49,386 bases of DNA from Paucilactobacillus suebicus DSM 5007 = KCTC 3549 (GTDB taxonomy: Bacteria; Bacillota; Bacilli; Lactobacillales; Lactobacillaceae), in assembly GCF_001434475.1 (NCBI RefSeq), contig NZ_AZGF01000017.1, positions 1 to 49,386 of the forward strand. Reading direction: 5' to 3'. The position numbers and the translations under genes were made by a program. Below the pieces are notes generated by a model. That model ran no database searches. It saw only the letters and a program-made list of their open reading frames with translations, and was not told the origin of the DNA. This document shows, in pieces, positions 12,601 to 20,247 of the stretch. Within the stretch, counting starts at the first letter, position 1, and each line of letters begins with the position of its first letter.

Positions 12601-15600
12601 TCCTGTCTGAGCTGAGCCACCATTGATTGTGTAACTAAATCCTGCAGTACTACCAGATGGAGCGCCCATTTGTGATACAGTAAATGATTGTTCGTTGGCC
12701 GTGTAAGCAACCTTAATAACCCCACCACTCGTTGGAATAGTTGGTGTGTTATTGGTTGTATCAGTATCTGTGTCATTAAAAGTTGGTGCGGTATATCCGG
12801 CAACGGTTGGTAACTGAGTTGTATCAATTAGCGAACCAGAAACGCCAGTAATTGAATTACTTGCAGTGCCAATATTATTACCATTTGAATCAGTAGGTTG
12901 AATTGTGTAGCTTACTTGTTGACCATAGACGACTGTGACCGTATTAATCGCATTCACCGTATCATCAAAGCTTACTGAGGATTGTGGTGTCACACTGGTC
13001 ACATATCCTGTTTCGTCAGACGGTGTCACATTTAAAGTTTCACCGTCATTCAAGTTGATTTCAACGCCAGATCCATAGCTGACCTCAGTAGCACCATTGA
13101 CGACACTACCTTCAGTGTTCGTTACCGTGTAACTAAACGTTGCATCTGCTGGTGCACCTTTTGATTGAACCGTCACTTGACCAGCCTGAACAGTGTTAAC
13201 GGCATACGGAACATAGACGACACCACCACTTTCTGGAATGGTAATGGTGCTGACATCTGATGGGATCTCGTATCCATCAACACTAGCAGGTAAGTTAGAT
13301 GTATCAATTGTGCCACCAAATGAGCCTGTCAGATAATCGCCATTGCTGTCCGTGGTAATTGCACTACCAAGTGAAGTGTAATTAGTTTTAATTATTGATC
13401 CACTTGCATCTTTAACAATTGTTTCAATCGCAGGTTGTTCGCTATATGACAATGTATTAGCCGCAACTGCATTAGCATAAAAGCTAACCAAATATGATTG
13501 AGTCTGAGGGCTGGCATAGTTGGCGACGTCATGAGGATTAGCATCAGTTGTGTCGGTACCAGTGTATGTGGTGGTCAGTTTATCGCCACTTGTATCTGTG
13601 ATACTATCCGCATCAACTTTGGCCCATACTGAATCCGTGTAGGCTTGATCACCAGTATTTTCAATGGTTTGACCATCCGCTGCATCCGCAATTCCTTGAT
13701 CATAGAATGGTTTGATGTAGTGATAGACATCCCAGAAACCTTGTTGATACATTTGCGTAATTAGTGGGTCATCAGTAGGTATAGAAGAATCAATTTTTGA
13801 TACATCTATTTGGCTTGGAGTAGTGCTATCTGAAATTCCCAGTGCGGTCCAAACAGCATCCGGATTACTTGGATCTTCTGAATACATGATCTGAATAGCC
13901 TTGTACTTGCCGACCATGGCATAACCGTAAGCAGCACTCACGATTGCCTTAGAATATGCTAAGTATAATTGGTTGAACATTGAAAAGTTTGGAAATGCTA
14001 CTGCGTTGCCGGAAAAAGTTTCACTGTTCCATCCAGTTGCCGTACCTGGTTCAATTGCACCAACATATTCGCCCAGTGGAGTTGTTGCAGGTACATTTAT
14101 AACTAAACTTACTGCAGAACCAATTTGATCATACATTGATCCAATATGACCAATAATTGTGGATAACGAATACGCACCATCAATTGTCATCAATTCGTGA
14201 ACTAATTCATTAGAGTTTGCATCGATTGCTGCAAGTACAAAATTGGTCCCTGATGCTTCCATTCCTTGACTATCTGAGACTGTATTGACCGCCGGTAACA
14301 CATTTTTAATAACGTATGATTCAGCTCCTGGAACGATTTCACTAATATATGTTCCCACAATGTTATTAATAAACTCACTGTAAACACCGGCCCAGAAGCT
14401 TGAATCCATTCCTGATGGCATTGTATACTTTTCCAGCTTAGAATCTTCCAACCCAGCATCTGATGCACCATTTCCTGTAGCAACCATTAAGTATTCATCA
14501 GAGAATGTGCCATCGGGCTTTTCTAGTATCCCCATCAGATCAGTACTAGACGTGCTAGCAAACTGAGTCATATCAGCTTGTTCGGATGTTGTCATATTAT
14601 CAAGGTTCGTAACTAATTGGTTAATATAACTATCACTTGAACCAACGAAGTAATAATAAATTTCTGAAAGATAATTCATTAATCCAGCAAAATCTGCAGC
14701 GCTTTGGGCATTTAAAGCAATACTTAGTCTAAGTCCTGTTTTGCCGTACTTATCAACTAACTGATTATAATAATCTTGTAAATCTGCCGATGTTGCATCG
14801 GTAACACTTTTACCATTCAAATCTGTATAGGTTCCAGTACCAGCGGCGGTCATCAGAGCTAAATCCGCCATTGTGATTGGTGTAGCCACAGCGTTTCCTA
14901 GTGTAACAGTCGACACACTTGTATCAGCATTCGAATATGTCCGCCAAGCTGTCGTACCGGCCGCATCCTTAGCCGTAACAACAACCGGTGAAATATTCAT
15001 GCCCGCAAGTAATGTCTTAGCATTGTTTAAATCCTGTTGTGTTGCCGTTACAGGCAAATCAAATTGAACCGTGCCATCAGCCAACGTCTCAACCGTTGTT
15101 CCGGCTGGTAATTGTGCTAGCGCTACACTAGTCTGATCTTGAACTGATGCAGACGAACTCGTGGCAGATCCAGAAGAATCAACACTCGAATCAGATACTT
15201 GTGCGGCAGAGCTAACACTTGCTTCAGCTGTGCTAACAGCTGCACTAGATGTCGCTACAGTTGTTGCAGATGTTGCTGAGCTGGCAGCCGATAATCCCGT
15301 GGATTCGTCAGCTGTACTGCTACTTGTTACCGCACTTGAAGAAGCTTCACTCACAGCATCAGCAACTTTACTCTGTTCGGTGGTACTTTGACTTGAACTG
15401 GCGCTGGCAGATAAATCTGCGCTACTGCTTAATGACACTTGGCTAGTACTTGCAGATAGTGCAACTGCACTGCTTTGTATATTAGACACACTACTAGTAC
15501 TATCTGCAACCGTGGTAGTGGTAACAGCATCATCAGCGTGAACATTTAAATTACTGAACATCACTCCAGCCCCGAACGTTAGTAGTGAAATGCCAGCATA

Positions 15601-15702
15601 TAGCCATGATCTGCCAGCTTTATACATCTTATAATGTTGTTTTAGTTGGCCAGAATCATGCATTAGTTTATTACGATTATTATTAAAACGATTATCAGAC
15701 AT
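3664..15702 (-). CDS. Giant (4012 aa) LPxTG cell-wall adhesin with mucin-binding-type repeats
   Basis: Start ATG at 15702 (GGAGGGG 7 nt upstream). Domain order: KxYKxGRxW signal peptide (motif K25-W33, cleavage near VHA56); Ser/Ala-rich stretch (about 57-200); a non-repetitive domain of about 500 residues that I do not recognise (about 200-740); MucBP/Ig-like repeats of about 75-80 residues with the signature GTYGTAINAHVGDVI (about 745-1250); an MBG-like region (about 1250-1620); MucBP-like segments to about 2030; five tandem Mub-B2-like repeats of 130-135 residues (THKTYTFTATGH...) plus a degenerate sixth; eight tandem 135-residue repeats (DPNGGTT...WPDGDKTHV...) at about 2840-3905; LPQTS sortase motif at 3975-3979, hydrophobic segment and RKKKRK tail. 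Only one cysteine was noticed. Sortase would link it to peptidoglycan; mucus or plant-polymer adhesion is the family role, the actual ligand is unknown. Open throughout 12 kb. Confidence 0.92.
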   Translation of the reverse strand: MSDNRFNNNRNKLMHDSGQLKQHYKMYKAGRSWLYAGISLLTFGAGVMFSNLNVHADDAVTTTTVADSTSSVSNIQSSAVALSASTSQVSLSSSADLSASASSSQSTTEQSKVADAVSEASSSAVTSSSTADESTGLSAASSATSATTVATSSAAVSTAEASVSSAAQVSDSSVDSSGSATSSSASVQDQTSVALAQLPAGTTVETLADGTVQFDLPVTATQQDLNNAKTLLAGMNISPVVVTAKDAAGTTAWRTYSNADTSVSTVTLGNAVATPITMADLALMTAAGTGTYTDLNGKSVTDATSADLQDYYNQLVDKYGKTGLRLSIALNAQSAADFAGLMNYLSEIYYYFVGSSDSYINQLVTNLDNMTTSEQADMTQFASTSSTDLMGILEKPDGTFSDEYLMVATGNGASDAGLEDSKLEKYTMPSGMDSSFWAGVYSEFINNIVGTYISEIVPGAESYVIKNVLPAVNTVSDSQGMEASGTNFVLAAIDANSNELVHELMTIDGAYSLSTIIGHIGSMYDQIGSAVSLVINVPATTPLGEYVGAIEPGTATGWNSETFSGNAVAFPNFSMFNQLYLAYSKAIVSAAYGYAMVGKYKAIQIMYSEDPSNPDAVWTALGISDSTTPSQIDVSKIDSSIPTDDPLITQMYQQGFWDVYHYIKPFYDQGIADAADGQTIENTGDQAYTDSVWAKVDADSITDTSGDKLTTTYTGTDTTDANPHDVANYASPQTQSYLVSFYANAVAANTLSYSEQPAIETIVKDASGSIIKTNYTSLGSAITTDSNGDYLTGSFGGTIDTSNLPASVDGYEIPSDVSTITIPESGGVVYVPYAVNTVQAGQVTVQSKGAPADATFSYTVTNTEGSVVNGATEVSYGSGVEINLNDGETLNVTPSDETGYVTSVTPQSSVSFDDTVNAINTVTVVYGQQVSYTIQPTDSNGNNIGTASNSITGVSGSLIDTTQLPTVAGYTAPTFNDTDTDTTNNTPTIPTSGGVIKVAYTANEQSFTVSQMGAPSGSTAGFSYTINGGSAQTGTYGTAINAHVGDVIAILPDTITNYDASLNADTITLTANNTGSATVTYSQKNQTFTVTQTGTPTGTTGFTYTVNGGTPQNGTYGTAVLAHAGDVIVVTPGVVANYVTPATQTVTLSEDAASAISVVYMQQAQTFTVNATGIPSGTTTNFTYTINDGAAQTGTYGTAINAHVGDVIVITPGTIANYNVNPTTNALTLTNSAAGTATFAYTIATQTVAMTLNKAIVANYDGSTTAAKFLQTDIQNYSDATSNSALSWLAWGNTGIATYFNGDGSSNKAVFIAGLADMASDANFNNYFTVTSDGSLCGQYSYSLTSAGITALNALLASTTGNKYQVSFASGANTSSIFVANALIIRQNQHVYDGTSADSNASQTTAMIYYYDSGTNSIRDYSLTAGWFLPEDFVNNGNVDTSQVGTYAFSLADGNNSAKEYLTNNELNKYTTNTINPLSLDYATASFVVTPRAATVTPTITAISKVGVPTVSLTFNVPSVTGSADITSTSSIAPKYKDALISGTDYTVLSSNGVMTVTLTAAGLQKITAANPNYAITGVAGQANVSTINFQYTDSTNGNVVYTDTVYGLSSDQTSQNYSVDLTKWDGGLSYTLDPSQVATIPYTFGTNKNVTISLDHYVANVVVSVKDTNGNSLKGDQTVTLDPLDDTEGGTAANVAVDGYPTSQVSSIVFTYASGDRNSNNISELVATVNKTNNTLNVVYNYQDGRSESQTDGDMTVDSGETAGEELASMLTDSYTLFSFGASGTFGQDDESNFLGIATITVTYFAQLTATVKFVDDDEKDADGNSKDITGQDQTIIGFVGDAGQNQAINIPAGYGLASTQPDLNGNVTVSGTDASYTGVVNGDDTDNATIHLVHLTTPVDAGSTTVGTDDYAATHLALTVQVVSSDPTHLTITDGSFTRTYTRTVYVDDITGEYVGGSDWQYAGGGVSQPTASLSIGYGYNITGNIGDENTPNIKTYTNVDDLFKNWISTDGSSDITAFLANVADGGTAQLTYTANVSTNVKNNQAPSDTTDPEYENTHKTYTFTATGHIDNASGAVVAQTADNAVQTFSYERTYEVDAATGVATGNYGEWTLVDSTNVPTDIIATTKVGYKVAPETETATEIQAMLDDFQAATDTEAGTNGVDFIYTSNVTDNQAPSDSGTTTDSQTLYNETHKTFTFTATGHIGDANGVEVTQTADNAIQTFNYERTYEVDATTGEVTGNYGDWTLVDSTNVPTNIIATTKTGYKAEPGTETAAAIQAMLDEFEALTDTEAGTNGVDFIYTTNVSNIPAPSDTTDAEYANTHKTYTFTATGHIDNASGEAVTQIADNAIQTFNYERTYEVDAETGKATGNYGSWTLADSSEAASTITPTAKLGYEVAPTSYEANDINAALTNFAIDTDTTSVNDGIDFIYTTNVSNIPAPSDTTDAEYENTHKTFTFTATGHIDNVSGETVTQTADNAIQTFNYERMYEVDAATGEATGNYGAWTLVDSSNVPTDVTAIAKNGYKVAPETETATEIQTMLNTFKTATNAEDETNGVDFIYTSNVADNQAPSDSGTTTTSQTLYNETHKTYTFTATGHVDDASGAEVTQTADNAVQTFNYERTYEVDASTGEATGNYGNWTLVDPSETASTITATPKLGYKVSPDTYDASGISSSLTTFANNADTTSINDGVDFIYTTNVADVTTPINTGDPIDPSDPTGPKSDITITDADLNKTVTRQISDQYVGGPKDGESDDLQTQTATYSRTAEFDQGTGEFIGYTAWTMQTNNLTEFDAPSVENYAPTPTSVNAASDAEIATALSGDTAAVSIPTIEITYVYSGTTTTDPDGGTTVTTTDDNGNIVTIDKTWSDGDKTHVDIDTDTNVITVTETPNGDSPLAPVTINAGDVSKTGKTTVTNNEPNGVTLTHDTTDIDTDGNPTSPSNTGESISSDGTISYFKSATGDAVSVDPSDYYVTTTTQDPNGGTTDTTVDGNGKVTVVNKTWPDGDTTHVEINNETNVITVVETPNDEAPLAPVTISPNDTVKTGKTTVTDNEPDGVVLTHDTTGTDTDGNPTGPSSTGESITSNGTVSYFKSATGDAVSVSPDDYYLTTTTDDPNGGTTTTTVNGNDEVTEINKIWPDGDTTHVEIDTNTNVITVTETPAGEDPLTPVTINPNDTNTTGKTTITNNEPDGVMLTHDTTGTDTDGNPTSPATSGETVTSDGTISYFKSANGDAVSVDPAYYYTTTTTADPNGGTTITTINGNGEVTMIDKTWPDGDKTHVDIDTSTNVITVTETPNGQDPLDPATVNPGDTTQIGKTTVTNTEPNGVTLIHDTTGTDTDGKPASPSASGETVTSDGTISYFKSATGDAVSVDPADNYVTTTTNDPNGGTTTTTVNGNGEVTKIDKTWPDGDKTHVEIDTNTNVVTVTETPNGENPLAPVTIKPNDTATTGKTTVTNNEPDGVTLTHDTTGTDTDGNPTSSSNSGEIVTSDGTISYFKSANGDAVNVDPDDYYVTTTTDDPNGGTTSTTVNGNGEVTEIDKTWPDGDKTHVDIDTNTNVITVTETPNGDDPLTPVMIKPGDTTQTGKTTVTNNEPDGVTLTHDTTGTDTNGNPTSSSSVEEGVTSDGTISYLKSANGDSVSVDPADSYVTTTIDDPNGGTTSTTVNGNGEVTKIDKIWPDGDKTHVDIDTNTNVVTVTETPSGQDPLAPIAINIGDETTTGKTTITNNEPNGITLTHDGTGASTVGETITSDGTVSYFKTASGDPVSVEPTNYYTSTTIDDPNGGSTTTTLNGNGEVTTIDKTWPNGDKTHVEIDDSGTAVVTETPIGKEPLDPITVIPGKTGKTGKTGETTISNNEPDGISLSHDDTGTLTIGETIAADGTISYFKSANGEAVSVELGDYYVRDNGDGQQTKPSTSTGTATATTTTSGSNDVQASGAQTDANGNKVTDTAGRIETNESATNANKSGKANGKLPQTSEAQNEVDSLGLIGLAISLIGLAGTRKKKRKEDQ
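3985..7185 (-). repeat. Eight tandem 405-bp (135-aa) coding repeats in the giant adhesin
   Basis: The same codons (encoding SYFKSA or close variants) recur at fixed positions near 4796, 5201, 5606, 6011, 6416 and 6821, exactly 405 bp apart; the two C-terminal units (near 4034 and 4418) are 21-27 bp shorter. The protein is strongly conserved between units while third codon positions vary widely. Confidence 0.9.
7600..9600 (-). repeat. Five tandem 390-405-bp Mub-B2-like repeats in the giant adhesin
   Basis: The THKTYTF/THKTFTF codons recur near 7924, 8329, 8719, 9109 and 9514 (intervals 405, 390, 390, 405). Each unit has a beta-rich YERTYEVDA...TGNYG..WTLVD block and ends GVDFIYT(T/S)NV, as in Mub B2-type repeats. 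Confidence 0.85.
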
Positions 15703-15720
15703 CAATTTTCCCCTCCATTG

Positions 15721-15770
15721 ATAGATTCACGTCTATTTAAAAATTCATTCTTTGTCAAACGGTCTCCCAA
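15721..15770 (-). promoter_or_regulatory. Probable promoter/operator region of the giant adhesin
   Basis: A perfect -35 TTGACA (15753-15758) has only a poor -10 at the right distance (TAGACG). A short inverted repeat ATAGA-N6-TCTAT (15721-15736) covers the -10/start region. TTGGGAGA (15763-15770) just upstream of the -35 is also found upstream of the SRRP gene (2679-2686). A weak -10 plus a palindrome suggests a regulated promoter. Confidence 0.45.
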
Positions 15771-15882
15771 GATAGACTGTTTTTTAATGGTTAATTTTCG
15801 TTATGTCGCTCAATTTTTTTAAATTATGTTCTCGATCATTCGTACAAGTCATCTTTTATGAGGGTTGTACTAGCACACTTTT

Positions 15883-16026
15883 TCATTTAACAGTTGCTTT
15901 GGCAAGATATTCTTTGGCCATTTCTTCTATCAATGTTGCAACAGAAGTTTCATTTTCAACTGCACAAATTTTTAATTCTTTAATTAATTCACTATCTAAA
16001 GTTGTAGTAAATTTTCTTTTTGTCAC
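15883..16026 (-). CDS. 47-residue ribbon-helix-helix protein, copy 2
   Basis: Begins MTKRKFTTTLDSELIKELK and contains SVATLIEEMAKEYL. I chose the GTG at 16026 over the ATG at 16035. The ATG directly touches the GGGGG ribosome site, while the GTG has a 9-nt spacer, exactly as in copy 1, and gives an N-terminus aligned with copy 1. Small RHH proteins bind DNA as dimers through a paired N-terminal beta strand, here KRKFTTTL. It lies 180 bp upstream of the giant adhesin gene, same strand. Function inferred: local regulator of itself and/or the adhesin. Confidence 0.8.
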   Translation of the reverse strand: MTKRKFTTTLDSELIKELKICAVENETSVATLIEEMAKEYLAKATVK

Positions 16027-16050
16027 TGTACCCATCCCCCTTTAACCACT

Positions 16051-16079
16051 ATTGTACTGTTTAAGGTGATATACGTAAA
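16051..16079 (-). promoter_or_regulatory. Promoter of RHH copy 2 with conserved upstream block
   Basis: Minus strand: -35 TTTACG (16074-16079), 17-bp spacer, -10 TACAAT (16051-16056). The 16-bp GCGTTTGTGTTTACGT block (16073-16088) is identical to that of copy 1. Confidence 0.75.
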
Positions 16080-16088
16080 CACAAACGC

Positions 16089-16394
16089 TTGACTTTTTTA
16101 TAATTTTTTTCAAATAAAGTTTAATCATATGATACATTTTCTTCATATTTCAAACTATCAATATTTCCAACTGACAAAGGCATTCCATTATAAATACTCT
16201 TAGTGCAATTGTATCGGGCCACCGCACAATGTTAACCCCTCTTAACAATATATGTGGTAATGCAATTTTATAATTTTATGATTATTAATTTAATAGCATT
16301 CTCTGTTAATAATGGATAGTAAATACCTTAAGTAAATGAGCAATTGTATTAGGCGTCTCACTTTATATTTATCGACCGATATATATAAGGTAAC
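16089..16394. other. AT-rich intergenic stretch
   Basis: Between the RHH-2 promoter and the CPBP protease terminator I see only A/T-rich sequence, with no open frame carrying a ribosome site and no clear structure. Confidence 0.5.
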
Positions 16395-16421
16395 AAAAAA
16401 AGGAATCCTATTAGGATTCCC
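16395..16421 (-). terminator. Intrinsic terminator of the CPBP protease gene
   Basis: Minus strand: GGAATCC, loop TAATA, GGATTCC, then TTTTTTT; 25 nt after the stop. Confidence 0.9.
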
Positions 16422-16445
16422 ACAAATCAAGTTAACAGTTAAATT

Positions 16446-17972
16446 CTAATGTTGAATAATCGCAAAAATCAACAAAAATAACGATGCGGCGAATTGCAAA
16501 AAATCAAACCAAAAGTGGGTCATGATATTTTGCCAAATATTTTTTGTAAAATAGTAAATCAGTGCAAAGAATGCGCCAATAACCATATACGGTACCATTT
16601 GAGTTACATCACCATTAAAATTATTCCAGTGTACTAACCCGAAAGCAATGGAAGAAACAAATAACATGACCACAGTCAACAAACCGTTTCGATTACGCCA
16701 TTGACAAAATAAAACATGTCTGAAAATTATTTCTTCAGTGAATGGCGCCATCAATACGGTTAAACTGGCAAAGGTAGTAACCGCCGCAGTTTGAATGCTC
16801 AACATCGTCATACTGTCGTTTGGCATTGCGGAAGCTCCTAATACGGATCTCATACCTATTCGAACAACAGCTAGAATCACGTAAGCCAGAATCACGCCAA
16901 GAATATTCAAAAAGAAATTACGGATCAAATGACGCTTATATTCAACCCAGTCGCGTTTAAGGACGTCTTTGTACATAAATATTGCTACTAGGAAAACAAT
17001 AAACGCCATACCAACTGCAATAACTGCCTTTGCAGCCTTAGATTGACCTGGATTAATTAAAACAGCCCCGAGCGCTAACTCTAACGGTGGCAGGATAATT
17101 GCAATAATTGTTTTTATTGGACTAATTTTATTATTTGTATTCATTGAACCCATCCCGAACTCCGCACGACCCGAAAAATCCGCCCGCGCTAATGGTCTCC
17201 TATCGACCCCGACACTAAATTGGTTGCCTCTTGCTAACTTAACAGAACCGCGAGAAATGACGATTCCGCCCAAAATAATAAATACAACAAAGTAGATAAC
17301 GCCTGTTACCATGCTCGTACCAGCACTGTTGCTTAAAGTACCAAACGCAATTTGATCAAAAGCATCTATGACACCGTGAAATACGATTGGAATCCACAGG
17401 TTGTTTGTAACTAAATAAACAGTAGCCAGGAAAAATCCCAAGCCAACAGCCATAATTACTTGTGCAATCGTGTTATTCCAGTTACCACTAGACAATCCGT
17501 TAATTGAATGAATCAAACCAAACGCAATAGCACTCAGACACGCTGTTGTTGCCGCTCCAATACGAAAATGGCTGTACAAATAGCTAACCATAATCCCACG
17601 AAAAAGATATTCTTCCGCCAATCCCACAGCCAAACCTGACAAAATTGAAGCAATGACAAAACCACCCGCAAGGTTATAGCTAGCTCCTAATGTTGAGTCA
17701 CCAATTAAGACCACAACGACCGGTAACAATAGACACCATGAACGACCACTCGACCGCCAGCCAATTTTAGCCTTTAAATAGACCTTATTAAACAACCACC
17801 AAATGACAAACACTATGACTTCAACACAGACTGTGTTCCAGACCTTGATAGTTCCACCCGTACTCGAAAGTCCTAGCTTAAAAATTACGTTCGAAACAAT
17901 TTGGCCAATTTCGATAAAAAATAGTGCTAATACTATTGAAAAAATATAAAATAACGGCCAGTGTTTTCTCAC
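16446..17972 (-). CDS. Double-domain CPBP (CAAX/Abi) intramembrane metalloprotease
   Basis: 508 residues from a GTG start (GGAGG 7 nt upstream). Ordinary CPBP proteins are about 220-300 residues with one glutamate-glutamate/histidine site. Here two complete sites are present: AEEYLFRG (E120, E121, R125), FGLIHSIN (H155) and FHGVID (H199) in the first half; TEEIIFRH (E413, E414, R418), FGLVHWNN (H448) and THFWFD (H486) in the second. Both halves have several hydrophobic membrane segments. The linker (about 241-273) is hydrophilic and arginine-rich, and ends at M274, which has its own GGAG 6 nt upstream; M277 follows. So the second half may also be made separately. Family roles include prenyl-protein processing, bacteriocin immunity and membrane stress; the substrate is unknown. 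Monocistronic with its own terminator. Confidence 0.85.
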   Translation of the reverse strand: MRKHWPLFYIFSIVLALFFIEIGQIVSNVIFKLGLSSTGGTIKVWNTVCVEVIVFVIWWLFNKVYLKAKIGWRSSGRSWCLLLPVVVVLIGDSTLGASYNLAGGFVIASILSGLAVGLAEEYLFRGIMVSYLYSHFRIGAATTACLSAIAFGLIHSINGLSSGNWNNTIAQVIMAVGLGFFLATVYLVTNNLWIPIVFHGVIDAFDQIAFGTLSNSAGTSMVTGVIYFVVFIILGGIVISRGSVKLARGNQFSVGVDRRPLARADFSGRAEFGMGSMNTNNKISPIKTIIAIILPPLELALGAVLINPGQSKAAKAVIAVGMAFIVFLVAIFMYKDVLKRDWVEYKRHLIRNFFLNILGVILAYVILAVVRIGMRSVLGASAMPNDSMTMLSIQTAAVTTFASLTVLMAPFTEEIIFRHVLFCQWRNRNGLLTVVMLFVSSIAFGLVHWNNFNGDVTQMVPYMVIGAFFALIYYFTKNIWQNIMTHFWFDFLQFAASLFLLIFAIIQH

Positions 17973-18037
17973 TGCAATCCCTCCTTGATCAATTTGATTT
18001 AATCATACCAGTTCTTTTTAACCGAAACTAGATAATC

Positions 18038-18068
18038 GTTTCGTACCCATATAAATAATGTACGAAAC
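18038..18068 (-). terminator. Hairpin downstream of tagD
   Basis: Nine-bp perfect stem GTTTCGTAC/GTACGAAAC with a 13-nt loop, 40 nt after the tagD stop. No good T-run follows, so termination is uncertain. Confidence 0.4.
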
Positions 18069-18108
18069 TATTCACAAGCCGCATTAAAAATAGATCTATT
18101 CATTGCAG

Positions 18109-18495
18109 TTACTCGTGAAGATCGCTTTTGATTTTAGTTGTTGAAACACCAGTTGTTCGTGGCAAATAAACAACCTGACAGTAATCTTTCAGAAAATCAA
18201 ATTTGCCCTTCCAGTCATCACCCATCACAAAAACGTCAATGTTGTACTTCTGAACGTCTTTAATTTTCTGATCCCAATTCGTTTCAGGAATAACCTCATC
18301 TACATATTTAATTGCCTCTAAAATATACTTTCGATCTTCAAATGATGTATAAGCCTTTTTGCCTTTAATCGCATTAAATTCGTCCGACGATAATCCGACC
18401 GTTAAATGGTCTCCTAATGCCGCAGCACGTTGTAAAAGGCGAACGTGACCCTTGTGTAGTAAATCAAAAGTACCATATGTTATTACATTCGTCAT
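18109..18495 (-). CDS. tagD: Glycerol-3-phosphate cytidylyltransferase
   Basis: 128 residues, the normal length. Nucleotidyltransferase signature HKGH (residues 14-17, class HxGH) after TYGTFDLL, and the second signature RTTGVSTTKIK (from R113), equivalent to RTEGISTT of TagD. The enzyme makes CDP-glycerol from CTP and glycerol 3-phosphate in the cytoplasm, the donor for poly(glycerol phosphate) wall teichoic acid and linkage units. The ATG at 18495 has AGAGGAG upstream. No other teichoic acid gene is beside it, so it stands alone here between the CPBP protease and the guaB repeat region. Confidence 0.93.
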   Translation of the reverse strand: MTNVITYGTFDLLHKGHVRLLQRAAALGDHLTVGLSSDEFNAIKGKKAYTSFEDRKYILEAIKYVDEVIPETNWDQKIKDVQKYNIDVFVMGDDWKGKFDFLKDYCQVVYLPRTTGVSTTKIKSDLHE

Positions 18496-18634
18496 AGTTA
18501 AATTCTCCTCTTTTTAAATGAATACTCAATCGAAATTGTAACGCTGTGTGACGTTTGTTTGCTATGGGAACGTGAAAGTTGAGTGATAAATTTGTTTTTT
18601 CATCGGTATAAATTGGTCACTTTTAATTATTATA

Positions 18635-18806
18635 GCTGAAACGTGAATTTAAAAACTGAACCACATCATATAACCAAAAAAATGGCGCATCACCATAAAC
18701 CGGATCACTTTTAATTTTTTGCTGAAACGTGAAGTTAAAGACTGAACCACATCATATAAACAGAAAAGTCGCGTATCACCAAACCCGAGCACTTTGTATT
18801 TTTATA
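18635..18806 (+). repeat. Two tandem 86-bp truncated copies of the extragenic element
   Basis: Starting at 18635 and 18721, each copy repeats the first about 70 bp of the complete element at 18807 (GCTGAAACGTGAA..., CATCATATAA..., GGCGCATCACC) but lacks the right half. The period is exactly 86 bp: 18635, 18721, 18807. Confidence 0.85.
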
Positions 18807-18930
18807 GCTGAAACGTGAATTTAAAAACTGACCCACATCATATAACCAAAAAAATGGCGCATCACCATAAACCGGTGATACGTCATTTTTTTGGTTATAT
18901 GAAACGGGTCAACCCGTTTTTAAATTCACT

Positions 18931-18932
<2 letters not shown>
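18807..18932 (+). repeat. Extragenic element E1, complete, abutting the guaB stop
   Basis: GAAACGTG at the left and CACTCT at the right (18927-18932) enclose paired arms AATTTAAAAAC / GTTTTTAAATT, then TG-ACCC / GGGT-CA, with unpaired ACCC only on the right arm, and an inner stem ATATAACC / GGTTATAT. Its last two bases are part of the guaB stop codon (CTA at 18931-18933, TAG on the minus strand). The long stem may also terminate guaB transcription. Confidence 0.85.
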
Positions 18933-20094
<1,162 letters not shown>

Positions 20095-20179
20095 TTAATT
20101 GGTACTACGTTACCAGCCTTAGTGCAAATGGTCAAATACTTTTTCTTAATTTTCATCATTTTTTCATTTTCAAATAAAA

Positions 20180-20243
20180 AAATCACGTATTCCGTTAAAA
20201 CACGAACATTAATTAAATGAAGTGTTTTCAAAATACGTGATTT
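20180..20243 (-). terminator. Terminator between the DUF1129 gene and guaB
   Basis: Stem AAATCACGTATT / AATACGTGATTT with a further inner AAAACAC/GTGTTTT pairing, followed on the minus strand by TTTTTTTATTTG; immediately after the DUF1129 stop. Confidence 0.8.
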
Positions 20244-20247
20244 ATTT

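Noticed and set aside
3639-15446. Many open frames on the plus strand and in other minus frames across the adhesin
   Set aside because: They are shadows of a repetitive, biased 12-kb coding region, repeat with its period and lack ribosome sites.
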